In this document: piece after piece, positions 25,752-35,122 of the stretch
How the letters are laid out: each line of letters begins with the position of its first letter
Position numbering within the stretch: position 1 is the stretch's first letter
Assembly (NCBI RefSeq): GCF_000690055.1
Contig: NZ_JJNZ01000029.1
Location: 1 to 57,658 of the forward strand
Direction of reading: 5' to 3'
Length of the DNA stretch: 57,658 bases
Source of the DNA: Pseudoalteromonas fuliginea
GTDB taxonomy: Bacteria > Pseudomonadota > Gammaproteobacteria > Enterobacterales > Alteromonadaceae
Position numbers and translations under genes: made by a program
The notes under the pieces: model-generated
Database searches by the model: none
The model's input: the letters and a program-made list of their open reading frames with translations, nothing else
Told to the model about the DNA's origin: nothing

Positions 25752-26780
25752 TTAGATTTTTGGATAACCAATTCTATCCGACAAGTAACCTACGCTAGTA
25801 GCAAAGTAATACGAGCGATTCCAATGCATAAACACTTTGTAGTTATCGTACGCTAAATACATACGACCATTTATGTCATCAGGCATAACCAGCGCAGCAC
25901 GTACGTCTACATTAGGTAAATCAGAACCATCAGCTTTACGGACACCCAGTGCTTGCCAATCAGCTAATGAGCGCTCTGAGTCGTTCCAATATTCTAACCA
26001 CTGCTTGCGTGTTTTTGTTCCACGAACTAAAACATATTTACTATCAAAATTTTCAGGTAACTGAACTTGGCGACCCCAAGTAAGTGAGTCATTCCAACCC
26101 TCTTGCTTTAAATAATTAGCAATTGAAGCAAATGCATCTTCCTTTGTAGTCCAAATATCTTTGCGGCCATCGTTGTTGTAATCAACCGCGTAGGCATTAA
26201 ATGAAGTAGGCATAAATTGTGTTTGCCCCATTGCGCCTGCCCATGAGCCTTTAAATTTATCAAGCGTTATATGACCTGATTTTAAAATATCCAGTGCAGC
26301 CCAAAGTTGGCGCTTATAAAGCGCTTCTCGGCGTCCATCAAAAGCAAGCGTCACTAATGATGAAATAACGTTATGACCGCCTTGAATTGTACCAAAGTTA
26401 CTTTCAAGTCCCCAAAGCGCGACTATAAAGCGTGCTTGTACGCCAAACTCTTTCGCTACTTTTTCAAGTACCTCTTTGTTTTCTGCGTAAAGCTTACGTG
26501 CGCGGTCAATTTTCCATTGTGGTACACGTTTTGGTAAATACGTTTCAAGGGTTTCTTTTACTTCTGGCTGGTTTTTGTCAGCCGAAACCACTTTTTCTTT
26601 ATACGTTGCTGTTGCAAACGCATCGTCAATAAGTTTGGCCTCATAACCTTTTGCAATAGCTTCTTGCTTTAAATTAGCTAAATAATCTTGAAAATCAGCC
26701 TGAGTTTTTGCAATCACAGGTGAGTTTAAACATACACCACATAATATAACGATAAGTTTTTTAATCACTATCGACTCCAT
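25752..26780 (-). CDS. Lytic murein transglycosylase, MltB family
   Basis: Predicted transglycosylase of up to 342 residues that cleaves peptidoglycan to 1,6-anhydro products. The signal peptide ends at NSPVIA-KTQ. The catalytic Glu lies in ALWGLESNFGTIQGGHNVI near residue 126, with ATLAFDGRRE-like and GSWAGAMGQTQFMPTSFN segments typical of MltB. The C-terminal third keeps the family's RAALVMPDD and NYKVFMHWNRS. No lipobox is seen, so it is soluble in the periplasm. A GTG at 26768, with GGAG 6 nt upstream, is an alternative and perhaps better start, shortening the overlap with ycgL. Confidence 0.9.
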   Translation of the reverse strand: MESIVIKKLIVILCGVCLNSPVIAKTQADFQDYLANLKQEAIAKGYEAKLIDDAFATATYKEKVVSADKNQPEVKETLETYLPKRVPQWKIDRARKLYAENKEVLEKVAKEFGVQARFIVALWGLESNFGTIQGGHNVISSLVTLAFDGRREALYKRQLWAALDILKSGHITLDKFKGSWAGAMGQTQFMPTSFNAYAVDYNNDGRKDIWTTKEDAFASIANYLKQEGWNDSLTWGRQVQLPENFDSKYVLVRGTKTRKQWLEYWNDSERSLADWQALGVRKADGSDLPNVDVRAALVMPDDINGRMYLAYDNYKVFMHWNRSYYFATSVGYLSDRIGYPKI

Positions 26781-27048
26781 TGTCTTTTCGTAATTGGCTT
26801 AGCAAATTTTGCTCAGGTGGTGGAATTTGTAAGTAGTAGCCTTTATCAGGGTTTGATAACGCTGCTTTTACAGTTTCTAAATCTGCCCCACCTAAATGCT
26901 CACGTTTTGCTAAATTGATGATCATCACATAAACAGGTTGACCAAACATAGTCATCAAAGGTTCCGGAACTTTACTAAAATCATCTCTTTTTTCAACAAA
27001 TAAGAACGTATCCGCTTTTTTCTTACTTTTATATACTGCAGTGAGCAT
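26761..27048 (-). CDS. ycgL: YcgL-family protein
   Basis: Predicted 95-residue small protein of the YcgL family (DUF709). The family pattern is seen: an N-terminal AVYKSKKKADTFLFVEKRDDF, then VPEPLMTMFGQPVYVMIINLA, and the C-terminal KGYYLQIPPPEQNLL. The function is unknown. It is regularly found next to minCDE in gammaproteobacteria, and here it is divergent from minC with a 155-bp intergenic region, while its end overlaps the start of the transglycosylase gene. Confidence 0.92.
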   Translation of the reverse strand: MLTAVYKSKKKADTFLFVEKRDDFSKVPEPLMTMFGQPVYVMIINLAKREHLGGADLETVKAALSNPDKGYYLQIPPPEQNLLSQLRKDNGVDSD

Positions 27049-27203
27049 TATGGCCCTATAAATTCTTGCTTAACAATGCCGCACACTATAACATGAGAGT
27101 AATAATAAGTTAGAAAAATTAGATTAGAAATTTCATTAAAGGCCTTATTCAGCCTATGTTTATCTAAGATTAATTTCTGATCAGACAATTCAATTGAGCG
27201 TGT

Positions 27204-27908
27204 ATGTCGGACCAAATTTTTGAGTTAAAAGGGAATCTTTTTACGTTATCAGTTTTGCATCTCTATACTACTGATATAAACCTTTTAGCAGAACAACTGT
27301 ATATAAAAATAGCCCAAGCACCTAAGTTTTTTGAGGGTGCACCTATTGTTGTTAACTTAATTGAGATAAAAAATAGTTCACTCGATTTTGTTCACTTAAA
27401 ATCATTAATCGAGCGGATGAGTTTTAATGCTGTTGGTGTGTGTAATGGTTCTGATGAACAACACATAGATGCGAAAGCTGCTGGGCTCTCTGTTTTAAAT
27501 TATTCACAAGACGTTAAGAGTGAACCTGTTAAACAGGAAACTAATACGTCTATCATTGAAAAAAATGTAATTTTACCAGCACAAATTATCAATGGTGCTG
27601 TACGTTCGGGACAGCAAGTTTATGCAAAAGACAGAGACCTAATTGTGTTAGGTGCTGTAAGTCATGGCGCCGAAGTTATTGCCGATGGTAATGTGCATAT
27701 ATACGGAACTCTTCGCGGGCGGGCTATCGCCGGTGCAAAAGGATTAAAAAATGCACATATATTCTGCCAAAAATTAGAGGCAGAGCTTGTTTCCATTAAT
27801 GGTAATTATTGGATCAGTGATTCACTCCAAGGTGAGCATTGGGGAAACGCCGTGCAAATACAACAAAAAAATGAATCATTAGAAATTTCAGCTTTGGTTA
27901 AAGGATAA
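27204..27908 (+). CDS. minC: Septum site-determining protein MinC
   Basis: Predicted 234-residue inhibitor of FtsZ assembly that prevents division at cell poles. The N-terminal domain (about 1-105) contains FELKGNLFTLSVLHLY and binds FtsZ; a variable linker (about 105-125) follows; the C-terminal right-handed beta-helix (about 130-230) has the family repeats AVRSGQQVYAKDRDLIVLG, AEVIADGNVHIYGTLRGRA and AGLKNAH-like segments that bind MinD. Size equals E. coli MinC (231). It is first in minCDE, 5 bp before minD. A short palindrome, TCTGATCAGA, lies at 27176-27185 in the leader. Confidence 0.96.
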   Translation: MSDQIFELKGNLFTLSVLHLYTTDINLLAEQLYIKIAQAPKFFEGAPIVVNLIEIKNSSLDFVHLKSLIERMSFNAVGVCNGSDEQHIDAKAAGLSVLNYSQDVKSEPVKQETNTSIIEKNVILPAQIINGAVRSGQQVYAKDRDLIVLGAVSHGAEVIADGNVHIYGTLRGRAIAGAKGLKNAHIFCQKLEAELVSINGNYWISDSLQGEHWGNAVQIQQKNESLEISALVKG

Positions 27909-27913
27909 ATCTC

Positions 27914-28723
27914 ATGGCAAAAGTAATTGTCGTTACCTCAGGTAAAGGCGGTGTTGGAAAAACAACATCAAGTGCTGCAATCGGCACAGGCTTAGCACTA
28001 AAAGGCTATAAAACTGTTATTATAGATTTTGATATTGGTTTACGTAACCTAGATTTAATTATGGGTTGTGAACGCCGTGTGGTTTATGACTTTGTAAACG
28101 TAATCAACGGTGAAGCAAAACTTAATCAGGCGCTTATTAAAGACAAGCGTGTTGATAAATTGTTTTTACTCCCTGCATCGCAAACGCGTGATAAAGACGC
28201 ATTAACACGTGAAGGTGTTGAACGCGTACTAAACGAATTAAAAGAAGACTTTGATTACATTGTTTGTGACTCGCCAGCTGGTATTGAAGCCGGTGCAATG
28301 ATGGCAATGTATTTTGCTGACGAAGCAATTGTGACAACTAATCCAGAAGTGTCGTCAGTTCGAGATTCGGATCGTATTTTAGGTATTTTACACAGCAAAT
28401 CGAAACGTGCTGAAGAAGGCCTAGAAAACATTAAAGAACACTTACTATTAACACGCTACAATCCTGATCGAGTTGCTAAAGGTGAAATGTTATCAGTCGA
28501 AGACGTACAAGACATTTTAGCTATTGATTTATTAGGTGTTATTCCAGAATCTCAAGCGGTACTAAGTGCATCTAACTCAGGTCAGCCCGTTATATTAGAC
28601 AGTGAGTCTGACGCTGGGCAAGCTTATGCTGATGCTATTAACCGCTTACTCGGTGAAACCGTCGATTTTCGCTTCTTAGATGTAGAGAAAAAAGGCTTAT
28701 TTAAACGGATTTTTGGAGGTTAA
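27914..28723 (+). CDS. minD: Septum site-determining ATPase MinD
   Basis: Predicted 269-residue membrane-associated ATPase that recruits MinC and oscillates with MinE. The deviant Walker A motif [12 protein letters not shown] lies at about 10-21, with the signature Lys11 and Lys16. [18 protein letters not shown] (switch I) and [12 protein letters not shown] (switch II/Walker B) follow. The C-terminal amphipathic helix ([12 protein letters not shown]) attaches it to the membrane. Length matches E. coli MinD (270). The middle gene of the operon. Confidence 0.98.
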   Translation: MAKVIVVTSGKGGVGKTTSSAAIGTGLALKGYKTVIIDFDIGLRNLDLIMGCERRVVYDFVNVINGEAKLNQALIKDKRVDKLFLLPASQTRDKDALTREGVERVLNELKEDFDYIVCDSPAGIEAGAMMAMYFADEAIVTTNPEVSSVRDSDRILGILHSKSKRAEEGLENIKEHLLLTRYNPDRVAKGEMLSVEDVQDILAIDLLGVIPESQAVLSASNSGQPVILDSESDAGQAYADAINRLLGETVDFRFLDVEKKGLFKRIFGG

Positions 28724-28724
28724 C

Positions 28725-28988
28725 GTGTCTTTACTTGACTACTTCCGCTCAGAAAAGAAAAACAGTGCGTCATTAGCAAAAGAGCGATTGCAGATCATTG
28801 TCGCGCACGAGCGTTCTCAACGAGGAACGCCGGATTACTTACCACAATTAAAACAAGATATTTTAGATGTGATCCGTAAATACGTGAACGTAAGTAGCGA
28901 TGCGGTACAAGTTCAATTCGATCAAAACGAAGATGATCTAGCTGTTCTTGAGCTAAACGTTACGTTACCTGATGAAGAAAAGAAGTAA
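28725..28988 (+). CDS. minE: Cell division topological factor MinE
   Basis: Predicted 87-residue MinE that stimulates MinD ATPase and drives oscillation. The N-terminal [20 protein letters not shown] is the membrane-targeting and MinD-binding part, and the C-terminal half is the beta-alpha-beta dimer domain. The start is a GTG at 28725 with a strong GGAGG site ending 5 nt upstream; the ATG 12 bp further upstream would overlap the minD end and lacks such a site. E. coli MinE is 88 residues. Confidence 0.95.
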   Translation: MSLLDYFRSEKKNSASLAKERLQIIVAHERSQRGTPDYLPQLKQDILDVIRKYVNVSSDAVQVQFDQNEDDLAVLELNVTLPDEEKK

Positions 28989-28990
28989 AT

Positions 28991-29025
28991 ATAAAATGGG
29001 CGCTTAAAGCGCCCATTTTATTTAT
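28991..29025. terminator. Terminator after minCDE
   Basis: ATAAAATGGGCGCTT (28991-29005) and AAGCGCCCATTTTAT (29007-29021) form a long stem with TTTAT after. It ends the min operon 3 bp past the minE stop and may also act on the minus strand for rnd. Confidence 0.9.
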
Positions 29026-29143
29026 ATCTGCTTTGTAATAGCGGCTCTAAATACCTATGCTTTGATCCTCTGCGCTGAACTAAAAGTTTTTCACCATGCA
29101 AATCAACAGATAAATGTCACACAATTAAAGGGTATATTTAATC

Positions 29144-30274
29144 TTAAGTATCCCACTCTTTTAGCGCATCTTGAACATATGAATAACGCCAAGAGCTAAG
29201 TAAGTCAGGCTTTATATGACTCTTTTTTTGCTCATTAGTAAGCTTCCAATTCCAACTGATCAATTGATTAATTTGCTTTTTAGAAGCCATAACGTCTTCT
29301 GGTATATTGTGCTCTTTAGCTACTTTGGTGATTTTTTGCTTTATATCTTTAGCAACTTTTTTGTAAGTAGGAAAATCAATTAAGCGCTTAAGTACTTCGG
29401 GGTGCTCGTTCTCAGGTATTGCTTTAGCTGCTTCAATACATTTTAGTACCTCAACACCAGAACGATTAACTTCTATAGCTTCAACACCAGGAATTTGACG
29501 AAGAGCATTTAGACTAGAAGGGCCACGTTTTGCAATTTCAGTCATGTTATGTTCTTTTAAAACAAAATTAAGCGCTAAATTTTTTCTAATTGCTTTATTT
29601 CGTCGCCATACAGCAAGCTCTTTTAATACAGCCAGCTCATGTGGTTTAAGTTGCCATGCATTTTTAATATCTTTATATAAAAGTTCATCGGGTGTTTGAA
29701 ACGCACGTTTATTAGCAATTAATTCGCTTTCATTAATAACAATATCAAATAAATCAGCTGCTTTAATACGCTCAATAATTAATTTAAAACACGGCAGCAA
29801 ATGAAATGTGTCAGCTGCTGCATAATCAAGTTGTTTAGTCGTTAACGGACGTTGCAACCAATTAGTACGCGATTCACTTTTATCTATTTCAATACCCAGC
29901 AGCTCTTTTACCATAAGCGCAAAACCCATACAGTTGCCTTCACCTAGCAATTGCAGTGCAAATTGTGTATCAAATAACGGCGCAGGGACAAAGCCTGCGT
30001 ATTTTTGAAATACTTCAATATCCTCTGAAGGTGAATGTAATACTTTTAGTACGGTGGGGTCTTTTAATATTTGCCAAAAATCAAACAAAGAAAGTTCAGC
30101 CAGTGGATCAATCAAAGCTAAATGCTCGCCATCAAATACTTGGATAAGTGCAACTTCTGGATACAAAGTGCGACGACGCATAAACTCGGTATCAATAGCT
30201 AAAATAGGCTTGTTTTTTATTTGTTCAACAAAAGTGTTCAGTTGATTTTGTGTTTCGATTAATTGATATTGCAC
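29144..30274 (-). CDS. rnd: Ribonuclease D
   Basis: Predicted 376-residue 3'-5' exoribonuclease that trims tRNA 3' ends. The DEDDy catalytic core is seen: Exo I AIDTEFMRRRTLYPEVALIQ (about 25-44), Exo II KVLHSPSEDIEVF, and Exo III LDYAAADTFHLLPCF. Two HRDC-type helical domains fill the C-terminal half (RNKAIRKNLALNF, PEDVMASKKQINQLI). Size equals E. coli RNase D (375). It lies just downstream of fadD on the same strand, separated by a terminator. Confidence 0.96.
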   Translation of the reverse strand: MQYQLIETQNQLNTFVEQIKNKPILAIDTEFMRRRTLYPEVALIQVFDGEHLALIDPLAELSLFDFWQILKDPTVLKVLHSPSEDIEVFQKYAGFVPAPLFDTQFALQLLGEGNCMGFALMVKELLGIEIDKSESRTNWLQRPLTTKQLDYAAADTFHLLPCFKLIIERIKAADLFDIVINESELIANKRAFQTPDELLYKDIKNAWQLKPHELAVLKELAVWRRNKAIRKNLALNFVLKEHNMTEIAKRGPSSLNALRQIPGVEAIEVNRSGVEVLKCIEAAKAIPENEHPEVLKRLIDFPTYKKVAKDIKQKITKVAKEHNIPEDVMASKKQINQLISWNWKLTNEQKKSHIKPDLLSSWRYSYVQDALKEWDT

Positions 30275-30287
30275 TTAGTCTCCTACA

Positions 30288-30320
30288 ATAAAAAAGCCGG
30301 CTATTGCCGGCTTTTTTATA
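30288..30320. terminator. Terminator between fadD and rnd
   Basis: AAAAAAGCCGG and CCGGCTTTTTT form a GC-rich stem with T-runs on both strands, 6 bp after the fadD stop. rnd downstream likely has its own promoter or relies on read-through. Confidence 0.9.
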
Positions 30321-30325
30321 GGTTG

Positions 30326-31978
30326 CTAATCTTTCAAGGCTCTTCTGAGTATTTTACCTACATTAGTTTTAGGTAATTCATCCCTAAACTCAACGAGCTT
30401 GGGAACCTTATAATTAGTTAAATTATCACGACAGTGATTTATTATATCTTTTTCAGTCAAAGAAGGGTCTTTTTTTACAACAAAAACTTTAACTTGTTCA
30501 CCGCTTGCATCATGTGGAATACCAATAGCTGCTACTTCAAGCACACCTTCGTGCATAGCGATAACTTCTTCAATTTCATTTGGGAAAACATTGAAACCAG
30601 AAACAATAATCATGTCTTTTTTACGATCGACGATAAAAAAGAAACCTTCCTCATCATAGGTTGCAATATCACCTGTTGCAAACCAACCATCTTTTAAACA
30701 TTCAGCGGTTGCATCTGGTCGCTTGTAATAGCCCACCATAACCTGAGGTCCCTTAACGCATAGCTCACCAGGCTCACCTTGTGCAGCCTCTTCACCATTA
30801 TCAAGAATTAACTTTATATCAGTATTTGGCGCTGGTAAGCCAATAGAGCCGTTGTACGCTTTCAAATCGTAAGGACTGATAGTCACTAAAGGAGCACATT
30901 CAGTAAGGCCGTAGCCTTCCATTAATTTTGAGCCAGTTACTTTTTGCCATTTTTCAGCGACTGGACGTTGAACGGCCATACCGCCGCCTAATGACATTTT
31001 CAAATGGCTAAAATCAAGTTCAGCAAAACCTGGAGTATTTAACAAGCCATTAAATAACGTATTAACACCCGTAATGGCAGTAAATTTTGTTTGTCCTAAT
31101 TCTTTAACAAACCCGGGCATATCGCGCGGATTAGTAATTAATAAGTTTAAACCACCATATTTCATAAAGGTTAAGCAGTTAGCCGTTAATGCAAAAATAT
31201 GATAAAGCGGCAATGCGGTAACAACAACTTCTTTACCTCGTTCCAATACTTTATCTAAACAGCCCGATACTTGCTCAAGATTCCCCACCATATTACCGTG
31301 GCTCAGCATTGCTCCTTTAGATACACCCGTTGTACCACCAGTGTATTGTAAAAAAGCTAAATCGCTTAAGTTCATTTCCGGGCGTTTATATGCATCTGCA
31401 TCTGCTTCTAACAAGTCAGAAAACTTAATCGTATTAGGTAAATTGTATGTAGGCACCATTTTTTTAACGTGCTTAACAACAAAGTTTACTATGTGTTTTT
31501 TAAGGCCACCAACCAAATCGCCTACTTGCGTAACTACGATATGTTTAACATCAGTATGTGCAAGTGATTTTTCAAGCGTATCTGCAAAGTTTGCAAGAAT
31601 AAAAATTGCGGTGGTATCAGAGTCTTTTAATTGATGCTCTAACTCACGCACGGTATAAAGTGGATTAACGTTAACAACCACACAACCCGCACGTAAAATA
31701 CCTAAAATTGATATCGGCGTTTGCAATAAATTGGGCATCATAACAGCGACTTTGTCGCCTTTTTTGAGACCTAAATTATTTTGAATGTAAGAAGCAACTT
31801 TTCTGGTTGCTGTATCAATTTCGTCATAAGACAATGTTTTACCCATATTAGTAAATGCAGGTAAATCTTTGTAGTCACTAAAACTTTTTTCGAACACTTC
31901 GAGTAACGAGTTGTAATGCTCAGGATCGATTGTTTCAGGCATACCCTCTGGGTAGCGCTTAAGCCAGATTTTTTCCAC
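30326..31978 (-). CDS. fadD: Long-chain fatty acid-CoA ligase
   Basis: Predicted 550-residue acyl-CoA synthetase activating long-chain fatty acids with ATP and CoA for beta-oxidation or phospholipid use. The AMP-binding motif [18 protein letters not shown] (about 212-229), the [11 protein letters not shown] motif (about 357-367) and the C-terminal [31 protein letters not shown] (about 425-455, acyl signature) are all present, as is the catalytic Lys in [13 protein letters not shown]. Length fits E. coli FadD (561). The acyl-activating gene is followed by rnd, an arrangement common in gammaproteobacteria. No FadR site was sought in detail. Confidence 0.95.
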   Translation of the reverse strand: MEKIWLKRYPEGMPETIDPEHYNSLLEVFEKSFSDYKDLPAFTNMGKTLSYDEIDTATRKVASYIQNNLGLKKGDKVAVMMPNLLQTPISILGILRAGCVVVNVNPLYTVRELEHQLKDSDTTAIFILANFADTLEKSLAHTDVKHIVVTQVGDLVGGLKKHIVNFVVKHVKKMVPTYNLPNTIKFSDLLEADADAYKRPEMNLSDLAFLQYTGGTTGVSKGAMLSHGNMVGNLEQVSGCLDKVLERGKEVVVTALPLYHIFALTANCLTFMKYGGLNLLITNPRDMPGFVKELGQTKFTAITGVNTLFNGLLNTPGFAELDFSHLKMSLGGGMAVQRPVAEKWQKVTGSKLMEGYGLTECAPLVTISPYDLKAYNGSIGLPAPNTDIKLILDNGEEAAQGEPGELCVKGPQVMVGYYKRPDATAECLKDGWFATGDIATYDEEGFFFIVDRKKDMIIVSGFNVFPNEIEEVIAMHEGVLEVAAIGIPHDASGEQVKVFVVKKDPSLTEKDIINHCRDNLTNYKVPKLVEFRDELPKTNVGKILRRALKD

Positions 31979-32093
31979 TCTTAGCCCCTGTTTATAATTA
32001 TATTTTTATTAACCTTAATCTAAGTAAGGCACTTTAACAATTGAGCAAATACTCTAATGCGGGAATAATCCCACATTTATCGACAATATACAA

Positions 32094-32945
32094 TTAACGT
32101 GCACCACTTTGCACCATAAATGCTTGAATATATTCAAAACATTCGTTACTACTTTGCATATGACAATGATGTCCACCACCAACATTAATTACACTTAAGT
32201 CACTGTAATAACTAATATACTTAGCTAAATTCTGTTTTACAAACGTATAACCTTCATTACCTATAATTAATTGACATGGTGCAATTAAATCTTTTATTGC
32301 ACCAATACATTGCGCTTCATCAAACCTAAAACCTGAATGATTTTTAAGCTTTGGGTCAGTCGTTAATTCAAACCCTCCATCGATTGCTTTTATGTTTCGA
32401 TTCATTAAAAGCATAATTAGTTCATTATTCAAATCGGTAGTTTGTGAGCGTGCTTCATAAATTAGCGTTTTCGATTTATAAATTCTCGATTTCTTATTTT
32501 TTAATCTTGCTCTATTTAATACCGCATTTTTTAACTGTTCGCATACATCTTGGCTAGGGGTTGTAACGCAGCCAATGCCTTCAATAAAGGTAACCGACTT
32601 AACATAATCGTTAAAACAGCTAGCAAAAAGTCCTGCCACCATGGCTCCCATCGAGTGACCAACTAAATGTACTTTTTTTACACCAAGCGCATTTATAAAC
32701 TGGTATAAATCATCAATATAATCAACAAAATAATAGTGAGCATCTTGACTTCGCCAAGATGACAAACCGTGGCCTGCAAAGTCAATACAGTACCAAGTAT
32801 GCTCAGGCTCAACGCCATCAAGCATAGGAGCAAAGCTATTACTATTATCGAGCCAACCGTGCAGTGCAATTACAACATCAGCGCCCGACCCTTTCTTTTG
32901 ACCATGAATATTTAAATTGTTGGTTTGAATATTAAATGGCTGCAT
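32094..32945 (-). CDS. Alpha/beta hydrolase
   Basis: Predicted 283-residue alpha/beta hydrolase. The oxyanion-type HGWLDNSNSF (about 28-37), the nucleophile elbow GHSMGAM (Ser near 97), an acidic residue region LIIGNEGYTF and a late His in GGGHHCHMQ (near 260) form the expected triad. It resembles MhpC/YbfF-type esterases or serine hydrolases adjacent to fadD in gammaproteobacteria, perhaps acting on acyl esters. Substrate is not evident. It lies 115 bp upstream of fadD on the same strand and may be cotranscribed. Confidence 0.88.
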   Translation of the reverse strand: MQPFNIQTNNLNIHGQKKGSGADVVIALHGWLDNSNSFAPMLDGVEPEHTWYCIDFAGHGLSSWRSQDAHYYFVDYIDDLYQFINALGVKKVHLVGHSMGAMVAGLFASCFNDYVKSVTFIEGIGCVTTPSQDVCEQLKNAVLNRARLKNKKSRIYKSKTLIYEARSQTTDLNNELIMLLMNRNIKAIDGGFELTTDPKLKNHSGFRFDEAQCIGAIKDLIAPCQLIIGNEGYTFVKQNLAKYISYYSDLSVINVGGGHHCHMQSSNECFEYIQAFMVQSGAR

Positions 32946-33336
32946 ACCAAACCTCTTGTTGTTTTTAATGCATTGTCATTTATAGCATACAAGTTGTCAG
33001 ACCACTAACATCTCCCTATTTGTTCAGCCTTGATGAGACTTTCACTCAATAAATAAAAAACAAAGTAACCATTAATTTTCAATAAGTTAAATAAACCCTA
33101 AATTTAAGAAAAGATCAATTTTCTAAAAACTAAACAGCGTTTTAATCTATTGCATGTTTTTATAAATAATAACGAGTATAAATACTGTGAATGACAACTT
33201 TAATTACTATTTATAACCTATCGGCTTAAATAATCCACCTACCGAAATGGTTTATTACAAATATTCATTTATTTATCATACTAACTCTATACAATAAAAG
33301 CGGCTATTAAATAAGGTACACTCATAAGGTACAACC
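32946..33336. other. Divergent promoter region of hydrolase and alkaline phosphatase
   Basis: A 391-bp, very AT-rich gap with no coding signal. It contains the likely alkaline phosphatase promoter at 33262-33295. TTGTCAT and TTGTCAG occur at 32973 and 32994 but are 21 bp apart, not the 22 expected for PhoB spacing. Confidence 0.6.
33262..33295 (+). promoter_or_regulatory. Candidate Pho box and -10 of alkaline phosphatase
   Basis: TATTCAT (33262-33268) and TTATCAT (33273-33279) are 11 bp apart, like paired PhoB half-sites with conserved TCAT. Ten nt later TACAAT (33290-33295) matches the -10 consensus in 5 of 6 positions. The expected start site would leave a leader of about 35 nt. The half-sites are weak. 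Confidence 0.42.
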
Positions 33337-34626
33337 ATGAAAAAACAGATCAGCTTATTGGCACTTTTATGCGCCACATCGGGTGTTTACGCAGAATCAG
33401 CACCTAAAAATGTAATTTATATGATTGGTGACGGCATGGGTCCGGCTTACACCACTGCTTATCGCTATTTTAAAGATGACCCTGCCACTAAAGAGATCGA
33501 AGGTACTGTTTTCGATACGATTTTAAAAGGTATGGCACATACTTACCCTGACGATCATACTTATGTAACCGACAGCGCAGCAGGTGCAACAGCACTGAGT
33601 AGCGGTCATAAAAGTTACAATGGCGCAATTGCAGTAGATACAGACAAAAAATCAGTTAAAACCATGCTTGAAATAGCAAAAGAGCGCGGTATGACAACAG
33701 CGCTTGTAGCAACATCACAAATAAATCATGCCACTCCAGCAAGCTTTGCTGCACATAATGAATCGCGTAATAACTACGACGATATCGCCAACGATTATAT
33801 TGATAATAAAATTGTAGGTAAATTACCTGTCGATTTAATGCTCGGTGGTGGTACTCAATACTTTATTAGAGACGAACGTAACTTAGTTGATGAGTTTAAA
33901 GCTGCTGGTTATCAATACGGTGACGATATTAAAAACCTTGGCCAGATAACAAAAATACCAGCCATTGGCTTATACGCACCTAAAGGGCTGCCTTTCGCAC
34001 TTGATGAAAATCCAACTCGCCTAACTCAGCTCACATCTAAAGCGCTCAATTTGCTAGATGACCAAAACAAGAATGGTTTTTTTGTAATGATTGAAGGCAG
34101 CCAAATTGATTGGTGTGGTCACGCAAACGATATAGCCTGTGCAATGGCTGAGATGGATGATTTTGCTAAATCAATAGAACAAGCAAAAGCGTATGTTGAT
34201 AAAAACAAAGACACTATATTAGTCATAACGGCCGATCATTCAACAGGCGGGTTAACCCTTGGCGCACATGGTCAATACAAATGGGAAACTGATGTAGTAA
34301 AAGGTGTTAAAGCAACTGCTGGTAAACTAACTCAACTTTTACTGGATTCTGATGATTTAAAACCAGTATGGACTGCTAACACCAATATTGAATTTACAAC
34401 TGAAAACCAAATAAAACTTGAGCAAGCTAAAAAAATGGGTGAAAAAGCGCTTAATTTAGCTGTTAAAAGCATTATTAGCAATGCAAGCTTTACTGGCTGG
34501 ACAACTGGCGGACACACCGCTGTAGACGTGCAGGTATTTGCTTATGGTAAAGGCAGTGAACAATTTATTGGATCGCAAAACAATACCGATATTGCTGATA
34601 AACTAATCGGCTTTATTGAAAAATAA
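33337..34626 (+). CDS. Secreted alkaline phosphatase
   Basis: Predicted 429-residue PhoA-superfamily alkaline phosphatase that releases phosphate from monoesters in the periplasm. A signal peptide (SLLALLCATSGVYA) is followed by the first metal motif YMIGDGMGPAY (about 28-38), nucleophile Ser in TDSAAGATALSSG (Ser near 80), metal site EGSQIDWCGHAND (about 250-262), VITADHSTGG (about 303-312) and the late HTAVDVQVFAYG (His about 392). Length is near that of E. coli PhoA, and the key ligands are all present. It is monocistronic, with a terminator directly after. Regulation by PhoB is plausible. Confidence 0.94.
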   Translation: MKKQISLLALLCATSGVYAESAPKNVIYMIGDGMGPAYTTAYRYFKDDPATKEIEGTVFDTILKGMAHTYPDDHTYVTDSAAGATALSSGHKSYNGAIAVDTDKKSVKTMLEIAKERGMTTALVATSQINHATPASFAAHNESRNNYDDIANDYIDNKIVGKLPVDLMLGGGTQYFIRDERNLVDEFKAAGYQYGDDIKNLGQITKIPAIGLYAPKGLPFALDENPTRLTQLTSKALNLLDDQNKNGFFVMIEGSQIDWCGHANDIACAMAEMDDFAKSIEQAKAYVDKNKDTILVITADHSTGGLTLGAHGQYKWETDVVKGVKATAGKLTQLLLDSDDLKPVWTANTNIEFTTENQIKLEQAKKMGEKALNLAVKSIISNASFTGWTTGGHTAVDVQVFAYGKGSEQFIGSQNNTDIADKLIGFIEK

Positions 34627-34650
34627 AAATTATATTTCACTTTGAATGAC

Positions 34651-34683
34651 AAAAAGCCCGAACACATGTTCGGGCTTTTTATT
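34651..34683. terminator. Terminator after alkaline phosphatase
   Basis: AAAAAGCCCGAAC and GTTCGGGCTTTTT form a 13-bp stem with a T-run on both strands, between convergent genes. Confidence 0.92.
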
Positions 34684-34724
34684 AAATCTTATAGCTATAT
34701 TCAAGTAAAGCGCGGTAATGCACT

Positions 34725-35054
34725 TTAAGCGTATATATCAACGCCTATTAAATTTTGTACTTCTGCTCTGCGTTCTAAATTAGCAAATTCAGTATAAGTA
34801 GAAATCGCTTTGCTTACTTGAGCTGTCGGTTGGTCGTAAATTGTTTGCCTGTATTCATTGCTTTTAGCACTGCTTTTAAACAGCTGATTAGCCAGTTCAA
34901 CACCCTCGACACTGCTTTTTACATAATCGGTATTCGTTTTTTTAGCAGCCGGTTGGTCTAATAAGCTCTGTGGTTTATTAGTAACAACTTTGGTAGAGCT
35001 AACCCTACCCGGAATATCTCCGGTAAAAAAACCTGAACCAATAGGCAGCGTCAT
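34725..35054 (-). CDS. Small conserved-looking protein of unknown function
   Basis: Predicted 109-residue protein with no signal peptide, membrane segment or known motif. It starts MTLPIGSGFFTGDIPGR, is Lys/Ser/Thr-rich in the middle, and ends in a probably helical segment (KAISTYTEFANLERRAEVQ) and NLIGVDIYA. I do not recognise the family. It lies 68 bp downstream of tsaB on the same strand and may share its transcript. The neat gene spacing and the well-structured C-terminal part argue that it is real. Confidence 0.72.
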   Translation of the reverse strand: MTLPIGSGFFTGDIPGRVSSTKVVTNKPQSLLDQPAAKKTNTDYVKSSVEGVELANQLFKSSAKSNEYRQTIYDQPTAQVSKAISTYTEFANLERRAEVQNLIGVDIYA

Positions 35055-35122
35055 TACGCGTCTCCAACCTTAATAATGCATAAAATTATGATTTAAAAAC
35101 AACCAATTTGCAAATAATATGA

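Noticed and set aside
29026..29110. A fourth copy of the 3'-end repeat between minE and rnd
   Set aside because: Only short scattered similarity (AGCCGCTATTA, CAGCGC); not enough to support the family.
32973..33000. TTGTCAT and TTGTCAG upstream of alkaline phosphatase as a Pho box
   Set aside because: The half-sites are 21 bp apart instead of a multiple of 11, and lie over 330 bp from the gene; the pair at 33262-33279 fits better.
33187..33215. ATGACAACTTTAATTAC upstream of alkaline phosphatase as a Pho box
   Set aside because: Only one half-site matches and its orientation is opposite to the gene.
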